Positions 16,885 to 24,155 of a stretch of DNA of 64,000 nucleotides are shown here, in pieces. The stretch's first letter is position 1, and the number at the start of each line of letters is the position of its first letter. The notes below the pieces were generated by a model that searched no databases, was not told where the DNA came from, and was given only the letters and a program-made list of their open reading frames with translations. The stretch comes from JAHFUS01 sp035689115 (GTDB taxonomy: Bacteria > Actinomycetota > Acidimicrobiia > Acidimicrobiales > GCA-2861595): positions 124,001 to 188,000 of the forward strand of contig DASSMA010000064.1 of the NCBI GenBank assembly GCA_035689115.1. The letters are read 5' to 3'. The translations under genes were made by a program, and so were the position numbers.

Positions 16885-17178
16885 GTGAGCGCCGAGGATC
16901 TGGAGCGGTACGAGAGCGAGATCGAGCTCCAGCTGTACCAGGAGTACCGAGCCGTCCTCCCCATGTTCCACTACGTCGTCGAGACGGAGCGGCGCTTCTA
17001 CCTGGCCAACGACGTGAAGATGGAGGCCAAGGGGGACGGCAACCGGACGTACTTCGAGATCGAGCTGGGCGACGCCTGGGTGTGGGACATGTACCGCCCG
17101 GCGAGGTTCGTCTCGTCCGTCCGGGTCGTCACGTTCAAGGACGTGAACGTCGAGGAGCTCCCCGAGAAGGAGTTGTAG
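16885..17178 (+). CDS. DUF2469 family protein
   Basis: A short actinobacterial protein of unknown function, always close to lepB/rnhB and UPF0102 genes. The family blocks MSAEDLERYESEIELQLYQE, VVETERRFYLAND and DAWVWDMYRPARFVSSVRVV are intact. I chose GTG 16885 over ATG 16876 because mycobacterial homologues start MSAEDLE and because the -10 box overlaps the ATG. Length is 97 residues, normal. It begins a three-gene unit with UPF0102 and a small zinc protein, enclosed by the inverted repeat copies A and B. Confidence 0.88.
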   Translation: MSAEDLERYESEIELQLYQEYRAVLPMFHYVVETERRFYLANDVKMEAKGDGNRTYFEIELGDAWVWDMYRPARFVSSVRVVTFKDVNVEELPEKEL

Positions 17179-17181
17179 TTG

Positions 17182-17526
17182 GTGGCCGATCGGCGCCGTG
17201 TTCTCGGCGCCAGCGGCGAGGACGCGGTCGCCGCCTGGTACGTCGACCGGGGCTACGAGGTCGTGGTGCGCAACTGGCGGTGCCGGGAGGGCGAGCTCGA
17301 CCTGGTGGTGCGCGACGGCCGGGCCTTCGTGTTCTGCGAGGTGAAGACCCGCACCACCGACGCCTTCGGCGCCCCCATCGAGGCGGTCAACAAGGCCAAG
17401 CAGGAGCGGCTGCGGCGCCTGGCCGCCCGCTGGCTCACCGAGGCGCCCCTGCGGCCCCGGGAGATCCGCTTCGACGTGGCGTCGGTGATGGGCGACTCCA
17501 TCGAGGTGGTCGAGGGCGCTTTTTGA
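17182..17526 (+). CDS. UPF0102 (YraN-like) predicted endonuclease-fold protein
   Basis: A YraN/UPF0102 family protein with a restriction-endonuclease-like fold; its role is not firmly established. Core motifs are GEDAVAAWYVDRGYEVVVRNWR, then GELDLVVRD and VFCEVKTR, which supply the E-x(n)-D-x(n)-ExK acidic/lysine cluster of this fold. Length is 114 residues. GTG 17182 is preceded by AAGGAG 9 bp upstream; TTG 17179 at 6 bp is an alternative. The gene normally sits beside comM, as here. Its stop overlaps the next small gene (TTGA). Confidence 0.88.
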   Translation: MADRRRVLGASGEDAVAAWYVDRGYEVVVRNWRCREGELDLVVRDGRAFVFCEVKTRTTDAFGAPIEAVNKAKQERLRRLAARWLTEAPLRPREIRFDVASVMGDSIEVVEGAF

Positions 17527-17723
17527 GCGACCCGGAGGGCGTGGAGGTCCGGCGCGTCCAGCCCTACCAGGCGGTCAAGGAGTACCTGTGCCCGGGGTGC
17601 AACCAGGCGATCGCCGCCGGCACCGGCCACCTCGTCGTCGTCCCCCTCGACGCCCCCGACCTCCGGCGCCACTGGCACACCCCGTGCTGGGACAACCGCC
17701 ACCGCCGGCGCCCGGGACGGTAG
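17523..17723 (+). CDS. Small zinc-ribbon-like actinobacterial protein
   Basis: A 66-residue protein starting at TTG 17523 inside a TTGA overlap with UPF0102. It contains RRVQPYQAVKEYLCPGCNQAI followed by HLVVVP and RRHWHTPCW, so CxxC plus HxxC-type ligands could hold one zinc ion. Similar short proteins are common in actinobacteria and are sometimes misnamed ATP/GTP-binding proteins; no nucleotide motif is present here. The tail is basic (RHRRRPGR). Function unknown. The coupling suggests it is made together with UPF0102. Confidence 0.7.
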   Translation: MSDPEGVEVRRVQPYQAVKEYLCPGCNQAIAAGTGHLVVVPLDAPDLRRHWHTPCWDNRHRRRPGR

Positions 17724-17744
17724 GTTTCGCCGGCGGCCGCACGA

Positions 17745-17901
17745 GGCGCCGAAGGCGCCCCATCGGCTGCCGGCAAGGGGGTGTGGGGTGCGCAGCCCCC
17801 CCACAAGAAGCCGCCGATCCGGCTCCGCCGGTCGGCGGCCTCAGAGCCGCCGGAGGCGGCACGTTGAACTCGCTGAGCAACCTCTGGTTGCGAAGCGACA
17901 C
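17745..17901 (+). repeat. Palindrome-rich intergenic repeat, copy B
   Basis: This gap between the small zinc gene and the converging metzincin gene holds hairpins with 3-nt loops: GGCGCC/gaa/GGCGCC at 17745-17759, CCGGC/tcc/GCCGG at 17819-17831, GCCGCC/gga/GGCGGC at 17846-17860 and GCAACC/tct/GGTTGC at 17877-17891, ending in GACAC. It aligns nearly end to end with the reverse complement of copy A, and its last two hairpins recur in copy C before dxr. It may also serve as a bidirectional terminator here. Confidence 0.65.
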
Positions 17902-18564
17902 CTAGAAACAGAAGGCGCCGGCCCGCACGTCGAAGAAGCCGCAGCGGTCGGGGCCGTCGACGTGGGCGTAGAGGGCCCGGAGCTCGGCGGTGTCCTCGGC
18001 GTCGGGCTCGTCGGGGCCGCCGGTGTGGAACATCACCGAGCCCAGGCGCTCGCTGTGGAGCAGCCCCACCGCGTGCCCCAGCTCGTGGGCCGACACCACC
18101 CGCCGGCGGGCGGTGTCGAACTCGCAGTCACCGCACACCAGCACGGTGGCGCGCCCGATGTGGGGCTGCTGGTGGTCGGACCCGAGCTCCACGCGTGTGA
18201 CGCCCTGGCGGTCGACCTGCTGGCCCTCGTTGAGGCTGGCGGACGAGGTCTGGCAGATCTCGATGAGGTCGTGGTCGTCGCCGCACGGGCCTGACCCCGC
18301 CGTCCACACGAGGCGCAGGGGGGTGCCGGCGGCGGCCCGGTTCCACACCTCGACGGCCCGCTGGTCGGCCCGCTGCCATGCCGCCTCGCCCGTCCGGTCG
18401 ACCACGACGATGGGCGCGCCGCCGGCGGTGGACCAGTGGGCCTCGCCGGTGAGCCGAGACAGGGCCGAGGCCACGCTGTGGTCGAACGCCAGCCCGAAGG
18501 CGGCGACGAACAGCAGAGCGTTGGCCAGGCCGAGGGCCCGCTGGAGGAACGGCCGCGCCGTCAC
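17902..18564 (-). CDS. Secreted or membrane-anchored metzincin (matrixin-like) peptidase
   Basis: A 220-residue protein encoded against its neighbours. After MTARPFLQRALG comes a hydrophobic signal or anchor (about residues 10-28). The catalytic zinc site HELGHAVGLLHS is at about residues 155-166, followed by the Met-turn SVMF, the metzincin hallmark. Several cysteines (CGDD, CQTS, CGDCEFD, CGFF, AFCF) suggest disulfides outside the cell. GTG 18564 is the only ordinary start that retains the signal; no Shine-Dalgarno is visible. The substrate is unknown. It shares a 150-bp divergent intergenic region with comM. Confidence 0.7.
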   Translation of the reverse strand: MTARPFLQRALGLANALLFVAAFGLAFDHSVASALSRLTGEAHWSTAGGAPIVVVDRTGEAAWQRADQRAVEVWNRAAAGTPLRLVWTAGSGPCGDDHDLIEICQTSSASLNEGQQVDRQGVTRVELGSDHQQPHIGRATVLVCGDCEFDTARRRVVSAHELGHAVGLLHSERLGSVMFHTGGPDEPDAEDTAELRALYAHVDGPDRCGFFDVRAGAFCF

Positions 18565-18715
18565 CGCCGGCCGCCCAGCGACTCGGTTGTCCGGGGGTTC
18601 GCGCCCATGTTCGACCTTTCGGGTGTCACACCTGACCGGTACGCTTGCCTCCGACGCTTCGAGCGGCTCGCGGCAGAGGCCCTCCTGTTGTTCATCGGTA
18701 CCCAGGAGGCCCTTT

Positions 18716-20224
18716 GTGATCGCATCCGTCCCATCTGCAACCGTCCTGGGCGTCGACGGGCGGCCCGTCACCGTCGAGGTCCACGTCACCACGGGCATCC
18801 CCGGGTACACGGTGGTCGGCCTCCCGGACACCGCCTGCCGGGAGTCGCGGGACCGCATCCGGGCCGCCTTCCAGTCGAGCGGCCTCACCTGGCCGATGAA
18901 GAGGATCACGGTCAACCTGGCGCCCTCCGGGGTCCGCAAGGGCGGCCCGGGGCTCGACCTGCCCATCGCCGTGGCTCTCCTCGTGGCGGCCGGCGAGCTG
19001 GCCCTGGAGCTCATCGCCGGCACCGCCTTCGTGGGCGAGCTCGGGCTCGACGGGCAGCTGCGGCGGGTGGCGGGGATGGTGTCGCTGGTCGGCGCCCTCG
19101 CCGCCCGATCCGTGGTCGTGCCCTCGGTGTGCGCGGCCGAGGCCGTCCTGGTCGGCCGCCACTGCGTCCGCAGCGCGCCCTCACTGCGCGCGGTCATCGA
19201 CGCTCTCCGTGGCGACGAGCCGTGGCAGGACCTGCCGCCCGCCGCCGACGACGTCCCCACGCCGGCCGGCGACCTGGCCGACGTGCGGGGCCAGCGCTTC
19301 GCCCGCTGGGCGGTGGAGGTGGCGGCGGCCGGCGGGCACCACCTGCTGCTCACCGGACCGCCCGGCGCGGGCAAGACGCTGCTGGCCCGCCGGCTGGTCG
19401 GCCTGTTGCCCCTGCTGTCCGGCGACGACGCCCTCGAAGCCACACGCGTGCACTCGGCCGCCGGCCTGGAGCTCCCGCCCGGCGGTCTGGTCCGCCGCCC
19501 GCCGCTCCGGGCGCCGCACCACGGGGCCTCGCCGGTGTCGCTCATCGGCGGCGGTTCGGCGTGGCTCCGTCCCGGCGAGATCTCCCTCGCCCACCACGGC
19601 GTGCTGTTCCTCGACGAGCTCGGGGAGTTCCCGGTGGCGGTCCTCGACGCCCTGCGCCAACCACTGGAGGAGGGGGTGGTTCGGGTGTGCCGGGCCAAGG
19701 CCAGCGTCACCCTGCCGGCCCGGTTCCTGCTGGTCGCCGCCATGAACCCGTGCCCGTGCGGCGAGGGAGGCCGGCCGGGTTCGTGCCGGTGCAGCGACGC
19801 CGCCCGTGCCCGGTACGGCCGGCGGCTGTCCGGTCCGCTCCTCGACCGCTTCGACCTCCGGGTCCCGGTGCGCCGCCCCGACGTCGCCGCCCTGCTCCGT
19901 GGTCCGGCCGCCGAGTCCACCGCCGACGTCGCCCCCCGGGTGGCGGCCGTCCGGGGGCTGGCCGCCGAGCGCGGGGTGCGGTGCAACGCCGAGCTCCCGG
20001 CCACCCACCTCGACCGGGTCGCCGCCCTCACGCCGGCCGCCTGGCGGGTCCTCGAGCACAAGCTGCGCACGGGCAGCCTCAGCGCCCGGGGCCTGCACCG
20101 CGTCCGCCGGGTCGCCCGCACGCTGGCCGACCTCACCGGTGCGCTCGCCGTCGTCGACGAGGAGCACGTCTGCGGCGCCCTCGAGCTGCGGGCCGAGCTC
20201 GACGCCCTCGAGGCCGTCTCGTGA
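18716..20224 (+). CDS. comM: ComM-like AAA+ ATPase (Mg-chelatase family)
   Basis: This 502-residue cytoplasmic ATPase is homologous to ComM/YifB, a branch-migration helicase in natural transformation. It has an N-terminal Lon-protease-like fold domain (SVPSATVLGVDGRPVTVEV, GLPDTACRESRDRI), Walker A GPPGAGKTLLARRL (about 215), Walker B GVLFLDELGEF, and the Cys-rich AMNPCPCG insert. The start is GTG 18716 with AGGAGG 6 bp upstream; much longer frames upstream are not real. dprA lies 88 bp downstream, so two DNA-uptake/recombination genes are adjacent, the order also seen in mycobacteria. Confidence 0.92.
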   Translation: MIASVPSATVLGVDGRPVTVEVHVTTGIPGYTVVGLPDTACRESRDRIRAAFQSSGLTWPMKRITVNLAPSGVRKGGPGLDLPIAVALLVAAGELALELIAGTAFVGELGLDGQLRRVAGMVSLVGALAARSVVVPSVCAAEAVLVGRHCVRSAPSLRAVIDALRGDEPWQDLPPAADDVPTPAGDLADVRGQRFARWAVEVAAAGGHHLLLTGPPGAGKTLLARRLVGLLPLLSGDDALEATRVHSAAGLELPPGGLVRRPPLRAPHHGASPVSLIGGGSAWLRPGEISLAHHGVLFLDELGEFPVAVLDALRQPLEEGVVRVCRAKASVTLPARFLLVAAMNPCPCGEGGRPGSCRCSDAARARYGRRLSGPLLDRFDLRVPVRRPDVAALLRGPAAESTADVAPRVAAVRGLAAERGVRCNAELPATHLDRVAALTPAAWRVLEHKLRTGSLSARGLHRVRRVARTLADLTGALAVVDEEHVCGALELRAELDALEAVS

Positions 20225-20312
20225 CGCCCGCCCGCCGGCCCCCGAGGCCGGTGCCTCCGGAAACCGGGGCCATCCGTCTCCACCCGGCCCCTGCCGGCCA
20301 CCGGGGGCGGCC

Positions 20313-21389
20313 ATGACCGGCGACCGGCCGCCGGAGTGGGCGTACGCGGCGGCGCTGGCCGGCCTGCCCTACATGGCGTGGGACAAGCTGGCCGGCCTGC
20401 TGGCGGACGGGAGGCCCAGTGCGGCGTGGCGGCGGGTGGCGGCCGGCGGGGCCGGGCAGCCGTGGCGGCACGCGGCGGCAGCCACGTCGGTGGCGGAGGT
20501 GGAAGCGGCCCACCGCAGGGCCGGCGTGGCCGTGCACCTGGCGGGCGACGCCGCCGTCCCCGCCGCCCTGGCCGCCGACCACGAGGCGCCGGCCGTGCTG
20601 TTCGTGCGCGGGGACGCCGGCGCCGCCTCGGCCGGCCCGATGGTCGGCATCGTGGGCACCAGGCGGTGCACCGGTTACGGGCGCGACGTGGCCCGCCAGC
20701 TGGGCCGGGAGCTGTCGAGCGCCGGCGTGGGGTTGGTGTCCGGGCTGGCCCTGGGCATCGACGGCGCGGCCCACGAGGGGGCCCTGGCCGCCGGTGCCGC
20801 GCCACCGGTCGCCGTGGTGGGCAGCGGGCTCGACGTCGTGTACCCCCGCCGCCACGCCGGCCTGTGGGAGCGGGTCGCCGCCGCCGGTGCGCTGCTGTCG
20901 GAGGCCCCGGCCGCCGCCCGCCCGGAGCCGTGGCGGTTCCCGGCCCGCAACCGGCTGATCGCCGCCCTGGCCGACGTCGTCGTCGTGGTCGAGTCGCACG
21001 CCGCCGGCGGCTCGATGCACACCGTGCGGGCAGCGGCCGAGCGGAGCGTCACCGTGATGGCGGTGCCGGGCCCGGTGCGCAGCGCGGCCTCGATGGGCAC
21101 CAACCGGCTGCTGGCCGACGGCTGCCCGCCGGTGTGCGACACCGGCGACGTGCTGGTCGCCCTGGCCCTCGAGCGGGCCGGCGCTCCGCCCCCCGCCGAC
21201 GGGCGCCGGCAGCCCGAAGCCGAGGACGCCGCCGTCCTCGAGCTGCTCGGCTGGGAGGCGGTGAGCATCGACGAGCTCCTCGCCGGCACCGACCTCACGC
21301 CCGGGCGGCTCTCCGTCGCCCTCACCCGTCTCGAGCACGACGGGTGGGCGCGGGGCAGGGCCGGCTGGTGGGAGCGGGTCGGGCCGTGA
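20313..21389 (+). CDS. dprA: DNA-processing protein DprA
   Basis: DprA loads RecA onto incoming single-stranded DNA. The 358-residue protein has an N-terminal helical region, the Rossmann-like core with VGIVGTRRCTGYGRDVA (about residue 111), GLVSGLALGIDGAAHEGAL and the GSGLDVVYPRRH segment, and a C-terminal winged-helix-like part (VSIDELLAGTDLTPGRL). The ATG at 20313 is the first ordinary start in an otherwise open frame after comM; GGGGGCGG lies just upstream. No other competence genes are in view, so a housekeeping recombination role is possible. Confidence 0.93.
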   Translation: MTGDRPPEWAYAAALAGLPYMAWDKLAGLLADGRPSAAWRRVAAGGAGQPWRHAAAATSVAEVEAAHRRAGVAVHLAGDAAVPAALAADHEAPAVLFVRGDAGAASAGPMVGIVGTRRCTGYGRDVARQLGRELSSAGVGLVSGLALGIDGAAHEGALAAGAAPPVAVVGSGLDVVYPRRHAGLWERVAAAGALLSEAPAAARPEPWRFPARNRLIAALADVVVVVESHAAGGSMHTVRAAAERSVTVMAVPGPVRSAASMGTNRLLADGCPPVCDTGDVLVALALERAGAPPPADGRRQPEAEDAAVLELLGWEAVSIDELLAGTDLTPGRLSVALTRLEHDGWARGRAGWWERVGP

Positions 21390-21434
21390 GGGGCGGTGGA
21401 GGTGCTGCCGCAGGGAAAGCGGGGTGCCGGCGCC

Positions 21435-21440
21435 TACACT
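21435..21440 (+). promoter_or_regulatory. -10 box upstream of whiG-like gene
   Basis: TACACT lies 36 bp before GTG 21477 and inside the longer open frame starting at 21396, supporting the shorter protein. The transcript would have a short leader containing AAGGACG. Confidence 0.4.
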
Positions 21441-21476
21441 GCGCCCAGGCACGACTTCGCGTCGTCAAGGACGGGT

Positions 21477-22253
21477 GTGGAGCACGAAGACCAGAAGGTT
21501 CTCGACGAGCTGTGGAGGGAGTACAAGTCCACGGCGTCCCAGCGCGCCCGCGACCGGCTGATCGTCCACTACTCGCCGCTGGTGAAGTACGTCGCCGGCC
21601 GCGTGTCGGTGGGCCTCCCGCAGAACATCGAGCACGCCGACCTTGTGAGTTACGGGATCTTCGGACTGATCGACGCCATCGAGAAGTTCGACATCGACCG
21701 CAAGATCAAGTTCGAGACTTACGCCATCGCCCGCATCAAGGGGGCCATCATCGACGAGCTGCGCTCGATCGACTGGGTGCCCCGCTCCGTGCGGGCCAAG
21801 GCCCGCAGCGTGGAGAAGGCCTACGCCACGCTCGAGGCCAAGCTCCTGCGCACCCCCACCGACGCCGAGGTGGCCGAGGAGATGGGCATCAGCGAGAGCG
21901 AGCTGCACACCCTGTTCACCCAGATCTCCTTCGTCGGCCTGGTGGCCCTCGACGAGGTGTTGTCGGTGGGGGAGCGGGGCGAGTCGGCCACCCTCGGCGA
22001 CACGATCGCCGACAAGGGCCAGGGCCCGGTGGCCCAGTTCGAGGTCGAGGAGATGAAGCAGATCCTCGCCCAGACGATCAACCGGCTCGGGGACCGGGAG
22101 AAGATCGTCCTCACCCTGTACTACTACGAGGGCCTCACGCTGGCCGAGATCGGTGAGGTCCTCGGCGTCACCGAGAGCCGGGTGTGCCAGATCCACACCA
22201 AGGCGGTGCTCCAGCTGCGAGCCCGCCTGGCGCCCGAGCGCGAAGCGTCGTAA
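21477..22253 (+). CDS. whiG: WhiG/FliA-type RNA polymerase sigma factor
   Basis: A sigma-70 family group 3 factor of 258 residues. Region 2 shows YSPLVKYVAGRV, DLVSYGIFGLIDAIEKFD and FETYAIARIKGAIIDELRS. Region 3 has WVPRSVRAKAR, and region 4 has LGDREKIVLTLYYYEGLTLAEI with the helix-turn-helix VTESRVCQIHTKAV. In streptomycetes WhiG drives late sporulation and is held by the anti-sigma RsiG, which needs c-di-GMP. No anti-sigma gene is adjacent here, but a diguanylate cyclase lies 0.8 kb downstream. The whiG-M23-rpsB order is conserved, with extra genes inserted here. GTG 21477 is chosen over 21396 because the -10 box lies between them. Confidence 0.88.
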   Translation: MEHEDQKVLDELWREYKSTASQRARDRLIVHYSPLVKYVAGRVSVGLPQNIEHADLVSYGIFGLIDAIEKFDIDRKIKFETYAIARIKGAIIDELRSIDWVPRSVRAKARSVEKAYATLEAKLLRTPTDAEVAEEMGISESELHTLFTQISFVGLVALDEVLSVGERGESATLGDTIADKGQGPVAQFEVEEMKQILAQTINRLGDREKIVLTLYYYEGLTLAEIGEVLGVTESRVCQIHTKAVLQLRARLAPEREAS

Positions 22254-22308
22254 CCCCCTCTCCCCGTCGCCTTCCCCTCGCCGTTCCGTCCACCTCCAGG
22301 GGAAGCCC

Positions 22309-22950
22309 ATGCGCCACGTCCTCGCCGCCGCCATCGCCGCCGCCATCGCCGCCTCTGCCGGTCCGGCCCTCGGCGCCGCCGTCGCCGAGCCGGTCCAGTA
22401 CCGCCCGCCCGTCGACGCCCCGGTGATCGACGGTTTCCGTCCACCGGCCACGCCCTACGGGCCGGGCAACCGCGGCGTCGACTACGCCACGAACCCGGGT
22501 GCGCCGGTGACCGCTGCCGCCGGCGGGGTGGTCACCTTCGCCGGCCGGGTCGGCAGCGGCCTCCACGTGGTCGTCCTCCACGCGGACGGCATCCGCACGA
22601 GTGTCTCCTTCCTCGCTTCGGTCGACGTGCGGCGCGGCCAGCGGGTGGCGGCGGGCGAGCGCCTGGGCACGGCCGGCCGGTCGCTCCACTTCGGGGCGCG
22701 CTCCGGCGACGCCTACCTCGACCCGCTCGAGCTGCTGGGAGCCGGTCCGGCGGCCGTCCGCCTGGTGCCCGATGCCCCGGGGCGCATGGGCACCGATGCC
22801 GGCGAGCGCCAAGGCCTCCGCAGGTCCCTCGCCGGCGCAGCCGGGGCGCGCGAGGCGGTCGCCGCCACTGCGGTGGACTGGGCGCGCCCGTCCCCTCGCG
22901 CCGCTCCCGGGCGGCGGCGGCTGGCCCGCCTGGATCGCCTGGTGGTCTAG
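22309..22950 (+). CDS. Secreted LytM/M23-fold protein lacking key catalytic residues
   Basis: A 213-residue exported protein with signal peptide MRHVLAAAIAAAIAASAG and an M23/LytM fold (GVDYATNPGAPVTAAAGGVVTFAGRVG, then RSLHFGARSGDAYLDPLELL). In active LytM enzymes the first zinc motif is HxxxD and the last is HxH. Here these read NRGVD and SLH, so the first zinc-binding His and one catalytic His are replaced. It is therefore probably an inactive regulator or peptidoglycan-binding protein, like EnvC-type activators. ATG 22309 follows AGGGGAAG. The Arg-rich C-terminal 60 residues are unusual. Position after whiG is conserved in actinobacteria. Confidence 0.8.
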   Translation: MRHVLAAAIAAAIAASAGPALGAAVAEPVQYRPPVDAPVIDGFRPPATPYGPGNRGVDYATNPGAPVTAAAGGVVTFAGRVGSGLHVVVLHADGIRTSVSFLASVDVRRGQRVAAGERLGTAGRSLHFGARSGDAYLDPLELLGAGPAAVRLVPDAPGRMGTDAGERQGLRRSLAGAAGAREAVAATAVDWARPSPRAAPGRRRLARLDRLVV

Positions 22951-23030
22951 GAGCGGCCGCGTCGTGGCCCGGTCGGGCCATGCGCGGATTGGTTCTTGAG
23001 CAGAGCCCTCGGCGTCTTCATCCTTGGCGG

Positions 23031-24104
23031 ATGACCCATCCGCTCGTGCCGGTGATCCAGGACCTCTCGCGCGCCCGCGACCTGCCCACCGTGCAGGCGA
23101 TCGTCCGCCGGGCCGCCCGGGAGCTCTCGGGTGCCGACGGGGCCACCTTCGTGCTGCGCGACGGCGACAAGTGCTTCTACGCCGACGAGGATGCCATCGC
23201 CCCGCTGTGGAAGGGCCAGCGGTTCCCGCTCGAGGCCTGCGTGTCCGGGTGGGCCATGACCCACCGCCAGCCCGTCGTCATCGGCGACATCTACGCCGAC
23301 GACCGGGTGCCGGCCGAGGCCTACCGCCCGACCTTCGTCAAGAGCCTGGTCATGGTTCCCATCCGGAGCGACGACCCGATCGGGGCCATCGGCACGTACT
23401 GGGCCCGCAAGCGACTGGCCGCCGCCGAGAAGGTCGAGGTCCTCCAGGCCCTGGCCGACTCCACGGCCATCGCCATGGAGCATGTCCGGATCCTCAGCGA
23501 GCTCGAGCGGCTGGTCACCGACCGCACGGGCCAGCTCCTGGCCCGCACCGAGGAGGCCGAGCAACTCACCGAACTGCTCCGCTCCGAGGTGGCGGAGCGC
23601 ACGAGGGCGGAGGAGGAGGTCCGGCGGCTGTCGCTCACCGACGAGCTCACCGGGCTGCTCAACCGGCGCGGCCTCCTGGTGCACGCCGAGCGGGCCCGGA
23701 AGCTGCCGCAGCGCCGGGGCGTCGCCTGCGTGCTGCTCTTCGTCGATGTCGACGGACTCAAGGCGGTGAACGACGGTCTCGGGCACGACGCCGGCGACCG
23801 CTTGCTACGGCGGGCGGCTGCCGCCATCGACGGCGCCCTCCGGGAGGTCGACGTCGTCGGCCGGTGGGGCGGCGACGAGTTCGTGGCCTTCCTGCCCGAC
23901 ACCGACGACCCGACCGAGCCCGTGGCCAGGATCCGCCACGCCGCCGCGACCGCCGACGTCCCGGTGCAGCTGTCGGTCGGGGCCAGCGTGGTGGACCCCG
24001 CCGACGGGCGGTCCTTCGAGCGGCTGGTCATCGAGGCCGACGAGGCCATGTACCAGCAGAAGAGGGCCCGCCGCCTCACCGCCCCCGCCTCGTCGGTGGC
24101 CTGA
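23031..24104 (+). CDS. GAF-GGDEF diguanylate cyclase
   Basis: A 357-residue soluble protein. A GAF sensor domain covers about residues 5-160 (SGADGATFVLRDGDKCFYADED, SLVMVPIRSDDPIGAIGTYW). A coiled-coil linker follows (about 165-205), then a GGDEF domain with LTDELTGLLNRRGLL and the intact active site GGDEF at about 280-284. RxxD (REVD) lies five residues before GGDEF, the spacing of a product-inhibition I-site, so activity is probably feedback-controlled. It should make c-di-GMP. ATG 23031 begins the GAF domain; an upstream ATG at 22980 would add 17 residues. No membrane segment is seen. Confidence 0.88.
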   Translation: MTHPLVPVIQDLSRARDLPTVQAIVRRAARELSGADGATFVLRDGDKCFYADEDAIAPLWKGQRFPLEACVSGWAMTHRQPVVIGDIYADDRVPAEAYRPTFVKSLVMVPIRSDDPIGAIGTYWARKRLAAAEKVEVLQALADSTAIAMEHVRILSELERLVTDRTGQLLARTEEAEQLTELLRSEVAERTRAEEEVRRLSLTDELTGLLNRRGLLVHAERARKLPQRRGVACVLLFVDVDGLKAVNDGLGHDAGDRLLRRAAAAIDGALREVDVVGRWGGDEFVAFLPDTDDPTEPVARIRHAAATADVPVQLSVGASVVDPADGRSFERLVIEADEAMYQQKRARRLTAPASSVA

Positions 24105-24140
24105 CCGAGGAACTCGGGGGCCTCCCGGCGCCCGAGGCGT

Positions 24141-24146
24141 TACTGT
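24141..24146 (+). promoter_or_regulatory. -10 box upstream of membrane protein gene
   Basis: TACTGT ends 9 bp before the ATG at 24156, with no Shine-Dalgarno between. It may drive the following DUF4129-MoxR-DUF58 run. Confidence 0.45.
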
Positions 24147-24155
24147 CTGCGGGCC

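Noticed and set aside
18565..18715. Divergent promoter pair between the metzincin gene and comM
   Set aside because: TACGCT at 18640-18645 is a possible -10, but no -35 at proper distance and no box for the minus strand could be found.
21396..21476. Longer N-terminus of the WhiG-type sigma factor
   Set aside because: A -10-like TACACT lies inside it, and the extra residues do not resemble sigma region 1.2.
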